From Candidatus Gastranaerophilales bacterium (GTDB lineage Bacteria; Cyanobacteriota; Vampirovibrionia; Gastranaerophilales; Gastranaerophilaceae), in the NCBI GenBank assembly GCA_900769355.1, contig CAAGGG010000019.1, positions 1 to 8,126 of the forward strand: a stretch of 8,126 bases of DNA, in the 5' to 3' direction. The position numbers and the translations under genes are program-made. The notes beneath the pieces are model-generated. The model was not told the DNA's origin, did no database searches, and saw only the letters and a program-made list of their open reading frames with translations. Positions 1 through 5,636 of this stretch are shown one piece after another. The first letter of the stretch is position 1. Each line of letters begins with the position of its first letter.

Positions 1-5
1 CTCGC

Positions 6-100
6 GCCACATGAGCGGAGTGCGGAGCTGTTCCCAGAAAACTCAGGCGGTCTGCAAGACTTTTCTGGGAACACGGAGTCACGTTTAACGCGAATGTGGC
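6..100. repeat. Large nested inverted repeat (possible MITE-like element or structured RNA)
   Basis: A perfect 13-bp stem is formed by 29-41 (TGTTCCCAGAAAA) and 61-73, with a 19-nt loop. Outside it, GCCACAT (6-12) pairs with ATGTGGC (94-100). The two nested stems make a roughly 95-nt element. No T-run follows either end, so it is not an ordinary terminator, and no protein-coding frame is evident. It could be a non-autonomous mobile repeat or a structured RNA. The window edge cuts off the context on the left. Confidence 0.5.
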
Positions 101-128
101 TATATACGTGCAAAACAGATTACAAAGT

Positions 129-157
129 CGTCATTCTGAGCGACAGCGAAAGAATCC
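129..157 (+). repeat. Dispersed intergenic repeat word, CGTCATTCTGAGCG type, copy 1
   Basis: This word begins CGTCATTCTGAGCGA and continues AGCGAAAGAATCC. A diverged copy in the same orientation lies at 2987-3014 inside the fab operon (CGTCATCTTGAGCGATTAG followed by GGAAAGATCT). Shorter relatives beginning CGTCATTCTGAAAG occur at 262. The type of word is typical of dispersed noncoding repeats. No function is evident. Confidence 0.5.
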
Positions 158-260
158 AGCTTATTATATAACTTTACCGCTCAAACAGCACTCGTTTTGT
201 TGTTTGTTTCGCTAACAAGTTATTGCCCATTACGCTATCGTGGCATTTGACTCCGTAATT

Positions 261-420
261 TCGTCATTCTGAAAGCTTAAAAAATTTCCCCAAGCGATTA
301 GCGAGGGGATAAATTTTCTTGCTATTCAGAATCTCCTATTAAGTTAAATAAAACAGATTCCGGATCGGAGTCCGGAATGACGGTTACGGATAGTTGTTTT
401 GCGAAAATTTCAACTACTTT
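261..420 (+). repeat. Left copy of a long interrupted inverted repeat
   Basis: Three blocks of this stretch reappear, inverted and in mirrored order, at the right end of the window. Block 261-279 is an exact 19-nt match to 8108-8126. Block 314-334 is an exact 21-nt match to 7941-7961. Block 356-420 matches 7857-7921 at 57 of 65 positions without gaps. The last block includes a hairpin with arms ATTCCGGA (357-364) and TCCGGAAT (371-378). In the partner these arms are ACTCCGGA and TCCGGAGT, a compensated base-pair change. The family looks like a multi-copy intergenic repeat. Confidence 0.75.
281..317. repeat. Palindrome AAAATTTCCCC / GGGG-AT-AAATTTT
   Basis: AAAATTTCCCC at 281-291 pairs with GGGG (305-308) and AAATTTT (311-317) across a two-base bulge and a 13-nt loop. 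The loop word AGCGATTAGCGAG (293-305) recurs with one change inside the coding leader of the second prepilin gene (6694-6706). It abuts the left copy of the long inverted repeat. Confidence 0.45.
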
Positions 421-427
421 AGTCATC

Positions 428-483
428 ATTCTAAAAAGACTGAAAATCAAACGTCCAGCGTAGATTTTCGTCTTATTCAGAAT
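428..483 (-). terminator. Candidate intrinsic terminator of the first prepilin gene
   Basis: Read on the minus strand, AAGACGAAAATC pairs with GATTTTCAGTCTT (12 pairs with one bulged base; plus-strand arms 463-474 and 436-448), and the stem runs into TTTTT and then AG. An outer ATTCT/AGAAT pair (428-432 and 479-483) extends it. It lies about 57 nt beyond the stop of the minus-strand prepilin gene, which suits a terminator. The loop is long (14 nt) and the T-run short, so it may instead be just another repeat hairpin. Confidence 0.4.
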
Positions 484-500
484 CTAGTATTAATTCCAGA

Positions 501-524
501 GTCGGGGTAGGTACCCCGACCTAC
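501..524 (-). repeat. REP-like hairpin with GTAG foot, copy B
   Basis: Arms GTCGGGGT (501-508) and ACCCCGAC (513-520) form a perfect 8-bp stem with a 4-nt loop. On the minus strand the stem is directly preceded by GTAG (plus-strand CTAC at 521-524). Copy A at 3046-3069 has the same architecture with two compensated stem changes. A GTAG tetranucleotide at the foot of a small hairpin is the hallmark of REP sequences mobilised by RAYT (TnpA-REP) transposases. It lies 7 nt beyond the prepilin stop codon. Confidence 0.55.
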
Positions 525-530
525 AGCTTT

Positions 531-1307
531 CTAATAATCCATTTTCCAACCATTTGTCATTAACCTATATTCTTTTGTATCTTTTGACCAATCTGGATAC
601 TTACATACATATTGGCTTCCTGACATTATTTTTTCGCCTAAATTAGGGCAATAAGTATAACAGAATAAATCTCTATCTTTTAAATTCGGACCTTTTTCTC
701 CGTTTACATCAATACAAGTCAAAAGACCAGTAGAATTTTGTTCTATTACATTTGTAAAATAGCCAACATAGCCAAAATAATAAATTGCTCCATCGTTACC
801 ATAGTATCCCTTCAATCGACCCGCAACTGGATACATGCCACCACTTAATGATGATATTATTTCTTTACCACCATTAGGCGAAGAAGCATATCCATATTCT
901 ATATCACATTCGCGGTTACTACAAATTTTAACTGTTTTTATATACTTTGGAATTATGTTATCTAATCCAGAAACATCACCATAACCATCTTGCCAGTTTT
1001 CGGTTCCAGATGCATACATTCCATCAAAAAGAGAAGTGCTGAATAAATCAGAAGCACCTTCATCAGCTGTTATTTTTGTGACCATGTTCTGAACAGTACT
1101 AAGAGACTTTTTCAGCTGTGTAACGTATACTTGTTTCTGATGTTGTTGAATTAATGTCGGCAATGTCATTGCTGCAACAACTCCAATAATACCAAGAGTT
1201 ATCAAAACTTCTGCCAATGTAAACGCAGTTTTTCTAGCTGTTAAACTCTCCCACCGCGTCGCGATTGCCCCCCCCCCGAGAGCACTTCTAATCTCAAATC
1301 TCTTCAT
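531..1307 (-). CDS. Prepilin-like (type IV pilin / type II secretion pseudopilin-like) protein
   Basis: This is a 258-residue protein with a class III-like prepilin leader. The mature N-terminus would begin at F29 (FTLAEVLITLGIIGVVAA), with the conserved Glu at mature position +5 (E33) and a hydrophobic helix of about 20 residues. Ala, not the usual Gly, precedes the presumed cut. The C-terminal domain has six cysteines (129, 134, 198, 216, 220, 235), the motif DVNGEKGPN (200-208), and ends GWKMDY. The second prepilin in this window shares a related motif and ending. The start ATG at 1307 has an upstream AAAGGA and a promoter of its own. The leader contains a G10 tract (codons 11-14), a potential phase-variation switch. 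The protein is probably inserted in the inner membrane and then assembled into a pilus-like fibre after prepilin peptidase processing. The exact fibre is unknown. Confidence 0.85.
   Translation of the reverse strand: MKRFEIRSALGGGAIATRWESLTARKTAFTLAEVLITLGIIGVVAAMTLPTLIQQHQKQVYVTQLKKSLSTVQNMVTKITADEGASDLFSTSLFDGMYASGTENWQDGYGDVSGLDNIIPKYIKTVKICSNRECDIEYGYASSPNGGKEIISSLSGGMYPVAGRLKGYYGNDGAIYYFGYVGYFTNVIEQNSTGLLTCIDVNGEKGPNLKDRDLFCYTYCPNLGEKIMSGSQYVCKYPDWSKDTKEYRLMTNGWKMDY
1268..1277 (-). repeat. Homopolymeric G10 tract in the prepilin leader
   Basis: Ten consecutive C on the plus strand are ten G in the coding strand, encoding Gly-Gly-Gly plus the first base of an Ala codon. With nine G the frame reaches TAA after nine further codons; with eleven G it reaches TAG after twelve. 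Both stops fall before the hydrophobic helix. No ATG occurs between the tract and the FTLAE motif to rescue translation. Tracts of this length are typical slipped-strand mispairing sites. An assembly or sequencing length error is the main alternative. Confidence 0.85.
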
Positions 1308-1340
1308 ATTTCTATCCTTTCATAATAAATTCTACTTAAT

Positions 1341-1369
1341 ATTATAACATATTTTCCCGCAATTTTCAA
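1341..1369 (-). promoter_or_regulatory. Sigma-70-type promoter of the first prepilin gene
   Basis: On the minus strand, TTGAAA (1364-1369) is followed after exactly 17 nt by TATAAT (1341-1346). Transcription would start near 1334, leaving a leader of about 27 nt that carries the AAAGGA ribosome-binding site. The gene can therefore be transcribed independently of its upstream neighbour. Confidence 0.75.
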
Positions 1370-1455
1370 GCACTCCAAAATTATTTATCATTTGTGCTAA
1401 ATCCCTTCTACAACAGAAGTTTTATTGGTCTGGCATACCTGCTCAACATCATAAG

Positions 1456-1815
1456 TTATGTTTTTCTCTTCTGCTTCATCTTTATCGCAAGATAAATCTG
1501 TTCCCCCATCGTTTTCATGGCTTTTTCTGTTTTTTCAAAGTCTTTTTTACTACTAAAATTATTTTCTTTCTTTTTGGTTTTCTTATTTTCTTGAATTTTA
1601 TTCTCTTCATTCCGCGAAACAGTGATAAACTTTCCTGTTACGGTAGTTTCCTGCTCTGCTTTTTGAATTTCAATTCTACGTAAAGTTGCTTTATCAGTAG
1701 ATTTATTCCCGGTCGGCACAATCCCATATTCCCTCAACTTACGCATTATTGCGACTAATTCAGGGTCATTACCGCCACTTGAAAATGAAAAACTGCTAAT
1801 TCCGTTTATTGACAT
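1456..1815 (-). CDS. Hypothetical protein, 119 residues, Lys/Glu-rich C-terminal half
   Basis: I do not recognise a named family. The N-terminus MSINGISSFSFSSGG is Ser/Gly-rich and lacks a signal peptide or membrane helix. Residues about 17-53 form a charged, probably helical segment containing REYGIVPTGNKSTDKATL, which looks like a compact conserved motif. Residues about 69-119 are Lys/Glu/Asn-rich and probably helical or disordered, ending in a basic tail. I chose ATG at 1815 over the ATG at 1848 because the former is preceded by AGGAG at 8 nt while the latter has no ribosome-binding site. The gene follows the fab-operon terminator, and no strong promoter is visible between them. The protein is likely cytoplasmic; its function is unknown. 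Confidence 0.65.
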   Translation of the reverse strand: MSINGISSFSFSSGGNDPELVAIMRKLREYGIVPTGNKSTDKATLRRIEIQKAEQETTVTGKFITVSRNEENKIQENKKTKKKENNFSSKKDFEKTEKAMKTMGEQIYLAIKMKQKRKT

Positions 1816-1823
1816 CAGATACA

Positions 1824-1828
1824 CTCCT
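1824..1828 (-). promoter_or_regulatory. Ribosome-binding site AGGAG that decides the start of the 119-residue protein
   Basis: AGGAG on the minus strand lies 8 nt before ATG 1815. The longer alternative start at 1848 has only A/T-rich sequence upstream, so the extra eleven residues are probably not translated. Confidence 0.7.
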
Positions 1829-1891
1829 AATAATATCTCTATCGGCATAGCAAAAAAATTCTTTAATTAAGATTAATTTTTGTTAAGGCAA

Positions 1892-1930
1892 TATAAAAAA
1901 TAAGGTGGAGATTTATTATCTCCACCTTAT
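1892..1930 (-). terminator. Intrinsic terminator of the fab operon
   Basis: TAAGGTGGAGA (1901-1911) and TCTCCACCTTA (1919-1929) form a perfect 11-bp stem with a 7-nt loop, extended by one A-T pair. On the minus strand the stem is followed by an uninterrupted run of six T (1895-1900). It lies about 30 nt beyond the fabD stop codon, so fabD is the last gene of the transcript. Confidence 0.9.
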
Positions 1931-1959
1931 AAGCTTACAGAATTCTATTTAGCAACTTC

Positions 1960-2910
1960 TTACACCAATGCCAATTCTTCTTTCAATGCAGCAACTGTGC
2001 TTTCCAAAGATGCTTTATCAAATACGTTGAACATTTTAGCTTCAGGCGCAATTTTTCTGTTCAAACCGGCAAGAACTTTTCCAGGCCCAATTTCTACGAA
2101 AATTTCAACACCATCATTTGCCATTTGTTGGATTGTTTGAGTCCAATGTACTGATGAGCAAATTTGTTTTGGCATTTTTTCTCTGAAATCTGCACTTTCG
2201 ACAGTTGCCTTAGCGTCAACGTTTGTTACAACAGGAATTTCAGCGTTGTTCAATTCCAAATCAGAAACAAATCCTACAAATTCCTTGCTTGCATTTTCCA
2301 TAAATTTAGAGTGGAAAGCTCCTGAAACAGGAAGCGGAACAACTCTTCTTGCACCTTTTGCCAACAAGATTTCGCCAGCTTTTGCAACTGCATCATTGTC
2401 ACCTGTGATTACAACCTGAGCAGGTGAATTGTAGTTTGCAACATCAACATAACCAACACTTGATGCCTCTTTCAAAGCTTCTTCCAAAGCACCTTCCGGA
2501 GCGTTCAAAATTGCAGACATCGCACCGCCAGTAGCAGACTCACTCATCAAGTTAGCTCTTTTTTGGATTGCTTTAAATGTAGTTTCCAATGACATAACAC
2601 CAGCTTCGTACATTGCACAATATTCACCCAAAGAATGACCTGCAACAAAGTCAGGTTTGATATCCAATTGAGATTTCAAAGCTTCCAACGCCGCAATAGA
2701 CATTGTTACGATACAAGGCTGAGTGTTTACAGTTTGTTTCAAAGAATCTTCCGGCCCTTCAAAGCAAAGAGTAGTAACACTTTTACCTAAAACCTTGTCT
2801 GCTGTGTCAAAAACATTTTTTGAGTTTTCAAAATTTTCATATAAGTCTTTACCCATGCCAACTGCTTGTGAGCCTTGCCCTGGGAATAAAAACGCAATTT
2901 TTTTAGTCAT
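1960..2910 (-). CDS. fabD: Malonyl-CoA:ACP transacylase FabD
   Basis: FabD moves malonyl from CoA to acyl carrier protein, giving the extender unit for type II fatty acid synthesis in the cytoplasm. The 316-residue length fits the family (about 310). Visible motifs are GQGSQ (11-15, oxyanion loop), nucleophile S93 in GHSLGE, R118 (binds the malonyl carboxylate in the family), NYNSP (159-163), catalytic H200 in GAFHS, Q249 before VHW, and GPGKVL (275-280). All expected catalytic residues are present. ATG at 2910 has AAAGGA 8 nt upstream. A 216-bp gap filled with repeats separates it from fabH, with no obvious internal promoter, and a strong terminator follows. Supplying malonyl-ACP to FabH explains the clustering. 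Confidence 0.97.
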   Translation of the reverse strand: MTKKIAFLFPGQGSQAVGMGKDLYENFENSKNVFDTADKVLGKSVTTLCFEGPEDSLKQTVNTQPCIVTMSIAALEALKSQLDIKPDFVAGHSLGEYCAMYEAGVMSLETTFKAIQKRANLMSESATGGAMSAILNAPEGALEEALKEASSVGYVDVANYNSPAQVVITGDNDAVAKAGEILLAKGARRVVPLPVSGAFHSKFMENASKEFVGFVSDLELNNAEIPVVTNVDAKATVESADFREKMPKQICSSVHWTQTIQQMANDGVEIFVEIGPGKVLAGLNRKIAPEAKMFNVFDKASLESTVAALKEELALV

Positions 2911-2930
2911 AATTTATATCCTTTATGTTT

Positions 2931-2963
2931 TTTAAGTGAATAGTGAGTAGTGAATGGTGAATT
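2931..2963 (-). repeat. (A/C)TTCAC(T/C)-rich repeat between fabH and fabD
   Basis: On the minus strand this is a short-period array of ATTCACC, ATTCACT, ACTCACT and ATTCACT. It matches 6831-6863 on the plus strand at 28 of 33 positions. There the same DNA is translated as part of the second prepilin leader (YSPLTAHHSLK). Here it is noncoding, directly upstream of the fabD ribosome-binding site. Confidence 0.75.
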
Positions 2964-2986
2964 GACCATTTCGATATTAGAACTCT

Positions 2987-3014
2987 CGTCATCTTGAGCG
3001 ATTAGGGAAAGATC
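2987..3014 (+). repeat. Dispersed intergenic repeat word, CGTCATTCTGAGCG type, copy 2
   Basis: This is a diverged copy of the word at 129-157 in the same orientation. It lies in the untranslated part of the operon between fabH and fabD. Coding-strand orientation is opposite to the operon. Confidence 0.45.
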
Positions 3015-3045
3015 TAATTGATTACTTGTAACTAGATTTATCACT

Positions 3046-3069
3046 GTCGGATTAGCAAATCCGACCTAC
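3046..3069 (-). repeat. REP-like hairpin with GTAG foot, copy A
   Basis: Arms GTCGGATT (3046-3053) and AATCCGAC (3058-3065) form a perfect 8-bp stem with loop AGCA. On the minus strand it is preceded directly by GTAG (plus-strand CTAC at 3066-3069). Compared with copy B (501-524), stem positions 6 and 7 differ but remain paired. It sits between fabH and fabD, so it would be transcribed and could affect mRNA stability or fabD dosage. Confidence 0.6.
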
Positions 3070-3126
3070 AATAATTTTCTTGCATTTGCATCTATGCCTC
3101 TTAGCATCTAAAAACTTAGCTGCCTT

Positions 3127-4137
3127 TTAGCAAATACCTTCACGAAGTCTAACGATTGCGCCGCCCCAAGTCATACCGGCACCAAATCCGCAAAGAATTG
3201 CAGTAGTTCCAAGTTTAACTTTTCCTTTTTCAACGCTTTCTGCCAAAGCGATTGGAATAGAAGCAGCTGATGTGTTACCATAATATTTGATATTTGTAAC
3301 AACTTTTTCATCAGGGTATCCAAGTCTTTCTTGTACAGCTTGAATAATTCTGATATTTGCTTGGTGAGGGATTAGATAATCAATATCGTCAGCCTTCATA
3401 CCTGATTTTTCAACCAAGTTTTCTACATAATGAGGCAAGATTTTTGCAACAAATGTGTAAACACCACGACCGTTCATTCTGATGCCTTTTGGTTTTTCTT
3501 CATATTGCTCAACCAACGGGCAATTTTTTCCGTCAAATGAAAGTTCGATTAAGTTTCCATAGTTGCCATCTGCTTCAATATCAATTGAGATTACATCATC
3601 AATTCCGTCCTCAGCTTGAGTAACAACCATTGCACCTGCACCATCACCGAACAAAATTGAAGTACCTCTATCTGTCCAGTCAACAAGTCTTGAATTGTTA
3701 TCCGTTGCAACTATTAAGATGTTTTTGTACATGCCTGATGCGATATAAGCTTTTGCAATGCTCAAACCGTAAATCAAACCAGAGCATGCCGCTGTAATAT
3801 CAAAAGCAGGGATAGGTTTTGTAATCCCTAATCTTGATTGGATATGACAAGCGATTGCAGGATACAAATCAGGTGGTGCAGAAGATGCAGCCAAAATCAA
3901 ATCGATTTCTTCCGGCTTCATTTTAGCCTTAGCCAACGCATTTTGAGCAGCTTCCAAACCTAAGTCGATAGCGTTTTGTTCACCCGAAACAACACGTCTT
4001 TCTTTAATTCCTGTACGAGTATAAATCCACTCGTCAGAAGTTTCGTACAATTTTGTCAAATCATCGTTTGTAATAACTGTTTCAGGCAAGCTATAACCAA
4101 CACCTGCAATTCTTAACGGAATTAATTTATCTGTCAT
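3127..4137 (-). CDS. fabH: Beta-ketoacyl-ACP synthase III FabH
   Basis: FabH starts fatty acid synthesis by condensing an acyl-CoA primer, usually acetyl-CoA, with malonyl-ACP to give a beta-ketoacyl-ACP. The 336 residues cover the whole thiolase-fold enzyme. The catalytic triad is intact: C118 in AACSG, H258 in PHQAN, N288 in YYGNTSAAS. Other family signatures are TSDEWIYTRTGI (33-44), LFGDGAGA (162-169) and the C-terminal GFGAGMTWG. ATG at 4137 lies 6 nt after the plsX stop. Its ribosome-binding site GAGGAA is formed by the last two Glu codons of plsX, so the two are probably translationally coupled. Primer preference (straight or branched) cannot be read from the sequence. Confidence 0.97.
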   Translation of the reverse strand: MTDKLIPLRIAGVGYSLPETVITNDDLTKLYETSDEWIYTRTGIKERRVVSGEQNAIDLGLEAAQNALAKAKMKPEEIDLILAASSAPPDLYPAIACHIQSRLGITKPIPAFDITAACSGLIYGLSIAKAYIASGMYKNILIVATDNNSRLVDWTDRGTSILFGDGAGAMVVTQAEDGIDDVISIDIEADGNYGNLIELSFDGKNCPLVEQYEEKPKGIRMNGRGVYTFVAKILPHYVENLVEKSGMKADDIDYLIPHQANIRIIQAVQERLGYPDEKVVTNIKYYGNTSAASIPIALAESVEKGKVKLGTTAILCGFGAGMTWGGAIVRLREGIC

Positions 4138-4143
4138 TTGTTT

Positions 4144-5202
4144 TTATTCCTCATAAAACTTAGCTATTTTTTCGTTCACGCCTGTTTCAACAGCGTGTTT
4201 TGCAACTCTAACGGCATTTTTGATTGCATAAGCTTTACTTCTGCCGTGAGAAATTACTGTGATACCTTTAACCCCTAGAAGCAAGGCACCGCCAAATTCT
4301 TCATAGTTAATTTTTGTATAAATTCTCTTCATAAACGGTTTTGCAAGAAGTCCGATAATCTTACCTGCCAAATCAGCTTTGAATTCTTGTTTCAACATTC
4401 TGAACAACATTGAAGATGTACCTTCTGTAACCTTCAACGCAACGTTCCCGACGAAACCGTCACATACGACAACATCGCACACACTCAAGAAAATTTCCTT
4501 ACCTTCAATGTTACCAACAAAGTTAATCTTCTCTTGGTGTTCTTCCAAAATCTTATAAGTTGCTTGAGCAAGTTCGTTACCTTTTCCAGCCTCTTCACCA
4601 ATGTTCAAAACGCCAACTCTCGGGTGTTCAATACCCAAAACATTTTTAGAGAATGTTGCACCCATAATTGCGAATTGGTAAAGCATTTCAGGAGAACAAT
4701 TGCTGTTTGCACCACCATCAATTACAACAATAGGTTGCTTGATTGTCGGTAAAGTAACCGCAATAGCCGGTCTGTCAATTCCTGGAATTCTGCCCAAGCC
4801 GAACAAACTTGATGCCATAGCTGCACCTGTTGAACCAGCCGCAACAACTGCATCAGAGCTTCCTTTTGCAACAGCATCAACTGCTAAAACGATAGATGAT
4901 TTTTTCTTTTTACGAATAGCTTGCCCCGGAGCCTCGCCCATTTCAATAACTTCTGAAGCATGGGTAATTTTGATGTCTAATTTTGATGTGTCAATTTTGA
5001 TACGGCATTTTGCTGGACCGCCTTTACCGTAGTCGGTCATAAAACCTTCATGAGTAATCTTATCGAGTTCTTGTTCAATTCTGTCTTGTTTACCTACAAG
5101 CTCGATTGCAACTCCATATTCCTTAGCTGCCCAAACTGCACCAGCCACGATTTCGTGTGGAGCATGGTCACCGCCCATTGCATCAATTGCTATTCTTGTC
5201 AT
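4144..5202 (-). CDS. plsX: Phosphate acyltransferase PlsX
   Basis: PlsX converts acyl-ACP plus phosphate to acyl-phosphate, the donor used by PlsY for glycerol-3-phosphate acylation, so it links fatty acid to phospholipid synthesis at the membrane surface. With ATG 5202 the product is 352 residues, near family size. Motifs include the N-terminal RIAIDAMGGDHAP (3-15), GEAPGQAIRKKKKSS (90-104), AAGSTGA (121-127), DGGAN (162-166), NIGEE (200-204), CDGFVGN (247-253), YEEFGGALLLGV (300-311) and SHGRS (318-322). A TTG at 5220 would add six residues. I prefer ATG 5202 because AGAGGG lies five nt before it and the family begins with this sequence. The gene follows rpmF and overlaps the fabH ribosome-binding site at its 3' end. 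Confidence 0.97.
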   Translation of the reverse strand: MTRIAIDAMGGDHAPHEIVAGAVWAAKEYGVAIELVGKQDRIEQELDKITHEGFMTDYGKGGPAKCRIKIDTSKLDIKITHASEVIEMGEAPGQAIRKKKKSSIVLAVDAVAKGSSDAVVAAGSTGAAMASSLFGLGRIPGIDRPAIAVTLPTIKQPIVVIDGGANSNCSPEMLYQFAIMGATFSKNVLGIEHPRVGVLNIGEEAGKGNELAQATYKILEEHQEKINFVGNIEGKEIFLSVCDVVVCDGFVGNVALKVTEGTSSMLFRMLKQEFKADLAGKIIGLLAKPFMKRIYTKINYEEFGGALLLGVKGITVISHGRSKAYAIKNAVRVAKHAVETGVNEKIAKFYEE

Positions 5203-5207
5203 CTTAT

Positions 5208-5213
5208 CCCTCT
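5208..5213 (-). promoter_or_regulatory. Ribosome-binding site that decides the plsX start
   Basis: AGAGGG on the minus strand lies 5 nt before ATG 5202. It falls inside the six-codon extension that a TTG start at 5220 would translate, and the TTG itself is preceded only by T and A-rich sequence. Confidence 0.7.
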
Positions 5214-5237
5214 CTATCAAAAAAAAGATACTAAATC

Positions 5238-5299
5238 ACTAAGGCTCTAAGGCACCAGGTATCACAAGAATTTAGTTTCCCAGTGCCTTAATGCTTAGT
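5238..5299. repeat. Imperfect inverted repeat between rpmF and plsX
   Basis: AAGGCAC (5249-5255) pairs with GTGCCTT (5283-5289), and ACTAAG (5238-5243) pairs with CTTAGT (5294-5299) beyond an interior loop. The arms are built from the word CTAAGGC in a repetitive style. There is no T-run, so termination is unlikely. In the operon mRNA it would form a hairpin between the bL32 and PlsX coding regions and could act in processing or in setting different expression of the two genes. Confidence 0.5.
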
Positions 5300-5306
5300 A
5301 TATCTA

Positions 5307-5594
5307 TTATTCTTCAGTTTTTTCTTCAGCAGGAGCTTCTGCTTTTACTTCTTCAACTTTTTCTTCTTTTTTAGTTGATTTTTTTGCAGGTTTCTTTTCT
5401 TCTGCAACTTCTTCAACTCTATCTTTCAAGCTTACAGGTTTTCCTTTGTAAGTTCCGCAAGCTGTACATACTGTGTGAGTTAATACTGTTTCACCACAAT
5501 TAGGGCATTTAGTAGTTTCCGGTTTAGTTGCTTTCCAGTTACTTCTTCTGCTTCCTTGTGCTGAATGTCCTGTTCTTTTCTTAGGTACTGCCAT
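5307..5594 (-). CDS. rpmF: Ribosomal protein bL32 with a charged C-terminal extension
   Basis: This is a large-subunit ribosomal protein. Residues 1-60 are a complete bL32: MAVPKKRTGHSAQGSRRS at the N-terminus, then a zinc-ribbon with C30-x2-C33 and C43-x2-C46. The product is 95 residues, whereas bL32 is usually about 55-65. The extra roughly 35 C-terminal residues are almost only Lys, Glu, Ala and Pro (low complexity, probably disordered or helical). The frame is open without signs of error and the stop is clean. ATG 5594 is preceded by AAGGA at 9 nt. It lies 42 nt after yceD, the classical yceD-rpmF-plsX-fabH-fabD order. Confidence 0.95.
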   Translation of the reverse strand: MAVPKKRTGHSAQGSRRSNWKATKPETTKCPNCGETVLTHTVCTACGTYKGKPVSLKDRVEEVAEEKKPAKKSTKKEEKVEEVKAEAPAEEKTEE

Positions 5595-5636
5595 TTTTCT
5601 TTTTCCTTTTTATTTGTTATTACTACTTATATTTTT

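Larger units (their letters stand above)
1..530. other. Gene-free, repeat-rich region left of the first prepilin gene
   Basis: I see no convincing coding region here on either strand. The stretch is a mosaic of palindromes and dispersed repeat words, itemised separately: a large stem-loop at 6-100, a CGTCATTCTGAGCG-type word at 129-157, a hairpin at 281-317, the left copy of a long inverted repeat, a terminator-like hairpin at about 428-483 and a REP-like hairpin at 501-524. Positions 158-260 show no clear structure. Confidence 0.7.

Noticed and set aside
1..120. tRNA or end of a gene entering from the left
   Set aside because: The palindrome does not fold as a cloverleaf, and no open frame reaches the edge convincingly.
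1385..1450. Terminator of the 119-residue gene (CTTCT/AGAAG hairpin)
   Set aside because: The stem is only 5 bp and no T-run follows on the minus strand.
1816..1848. Longer start for the 119-residue protein at ATG 1848
   Set aside because: No ribosome-binding site precedes it, whereas ATG 1815 has AGGAG at 8 nt.
2723..2935. Plus-strand open frame opposite fabD, and similar ones at 4534-4752, 4700-5032, 5050-5250, 5565-5753 and 5678-5953
   Set aside because: They run antisense to well-identified genes, lack ribosome-binding sites and give no recognisable domains. They are shadows of the real genes.
5203..5220. TTG start giving plsX six extra residues
   Set aside because: The extension contains the AGAGGG site for ATG 5202, and the family begins at that Met.
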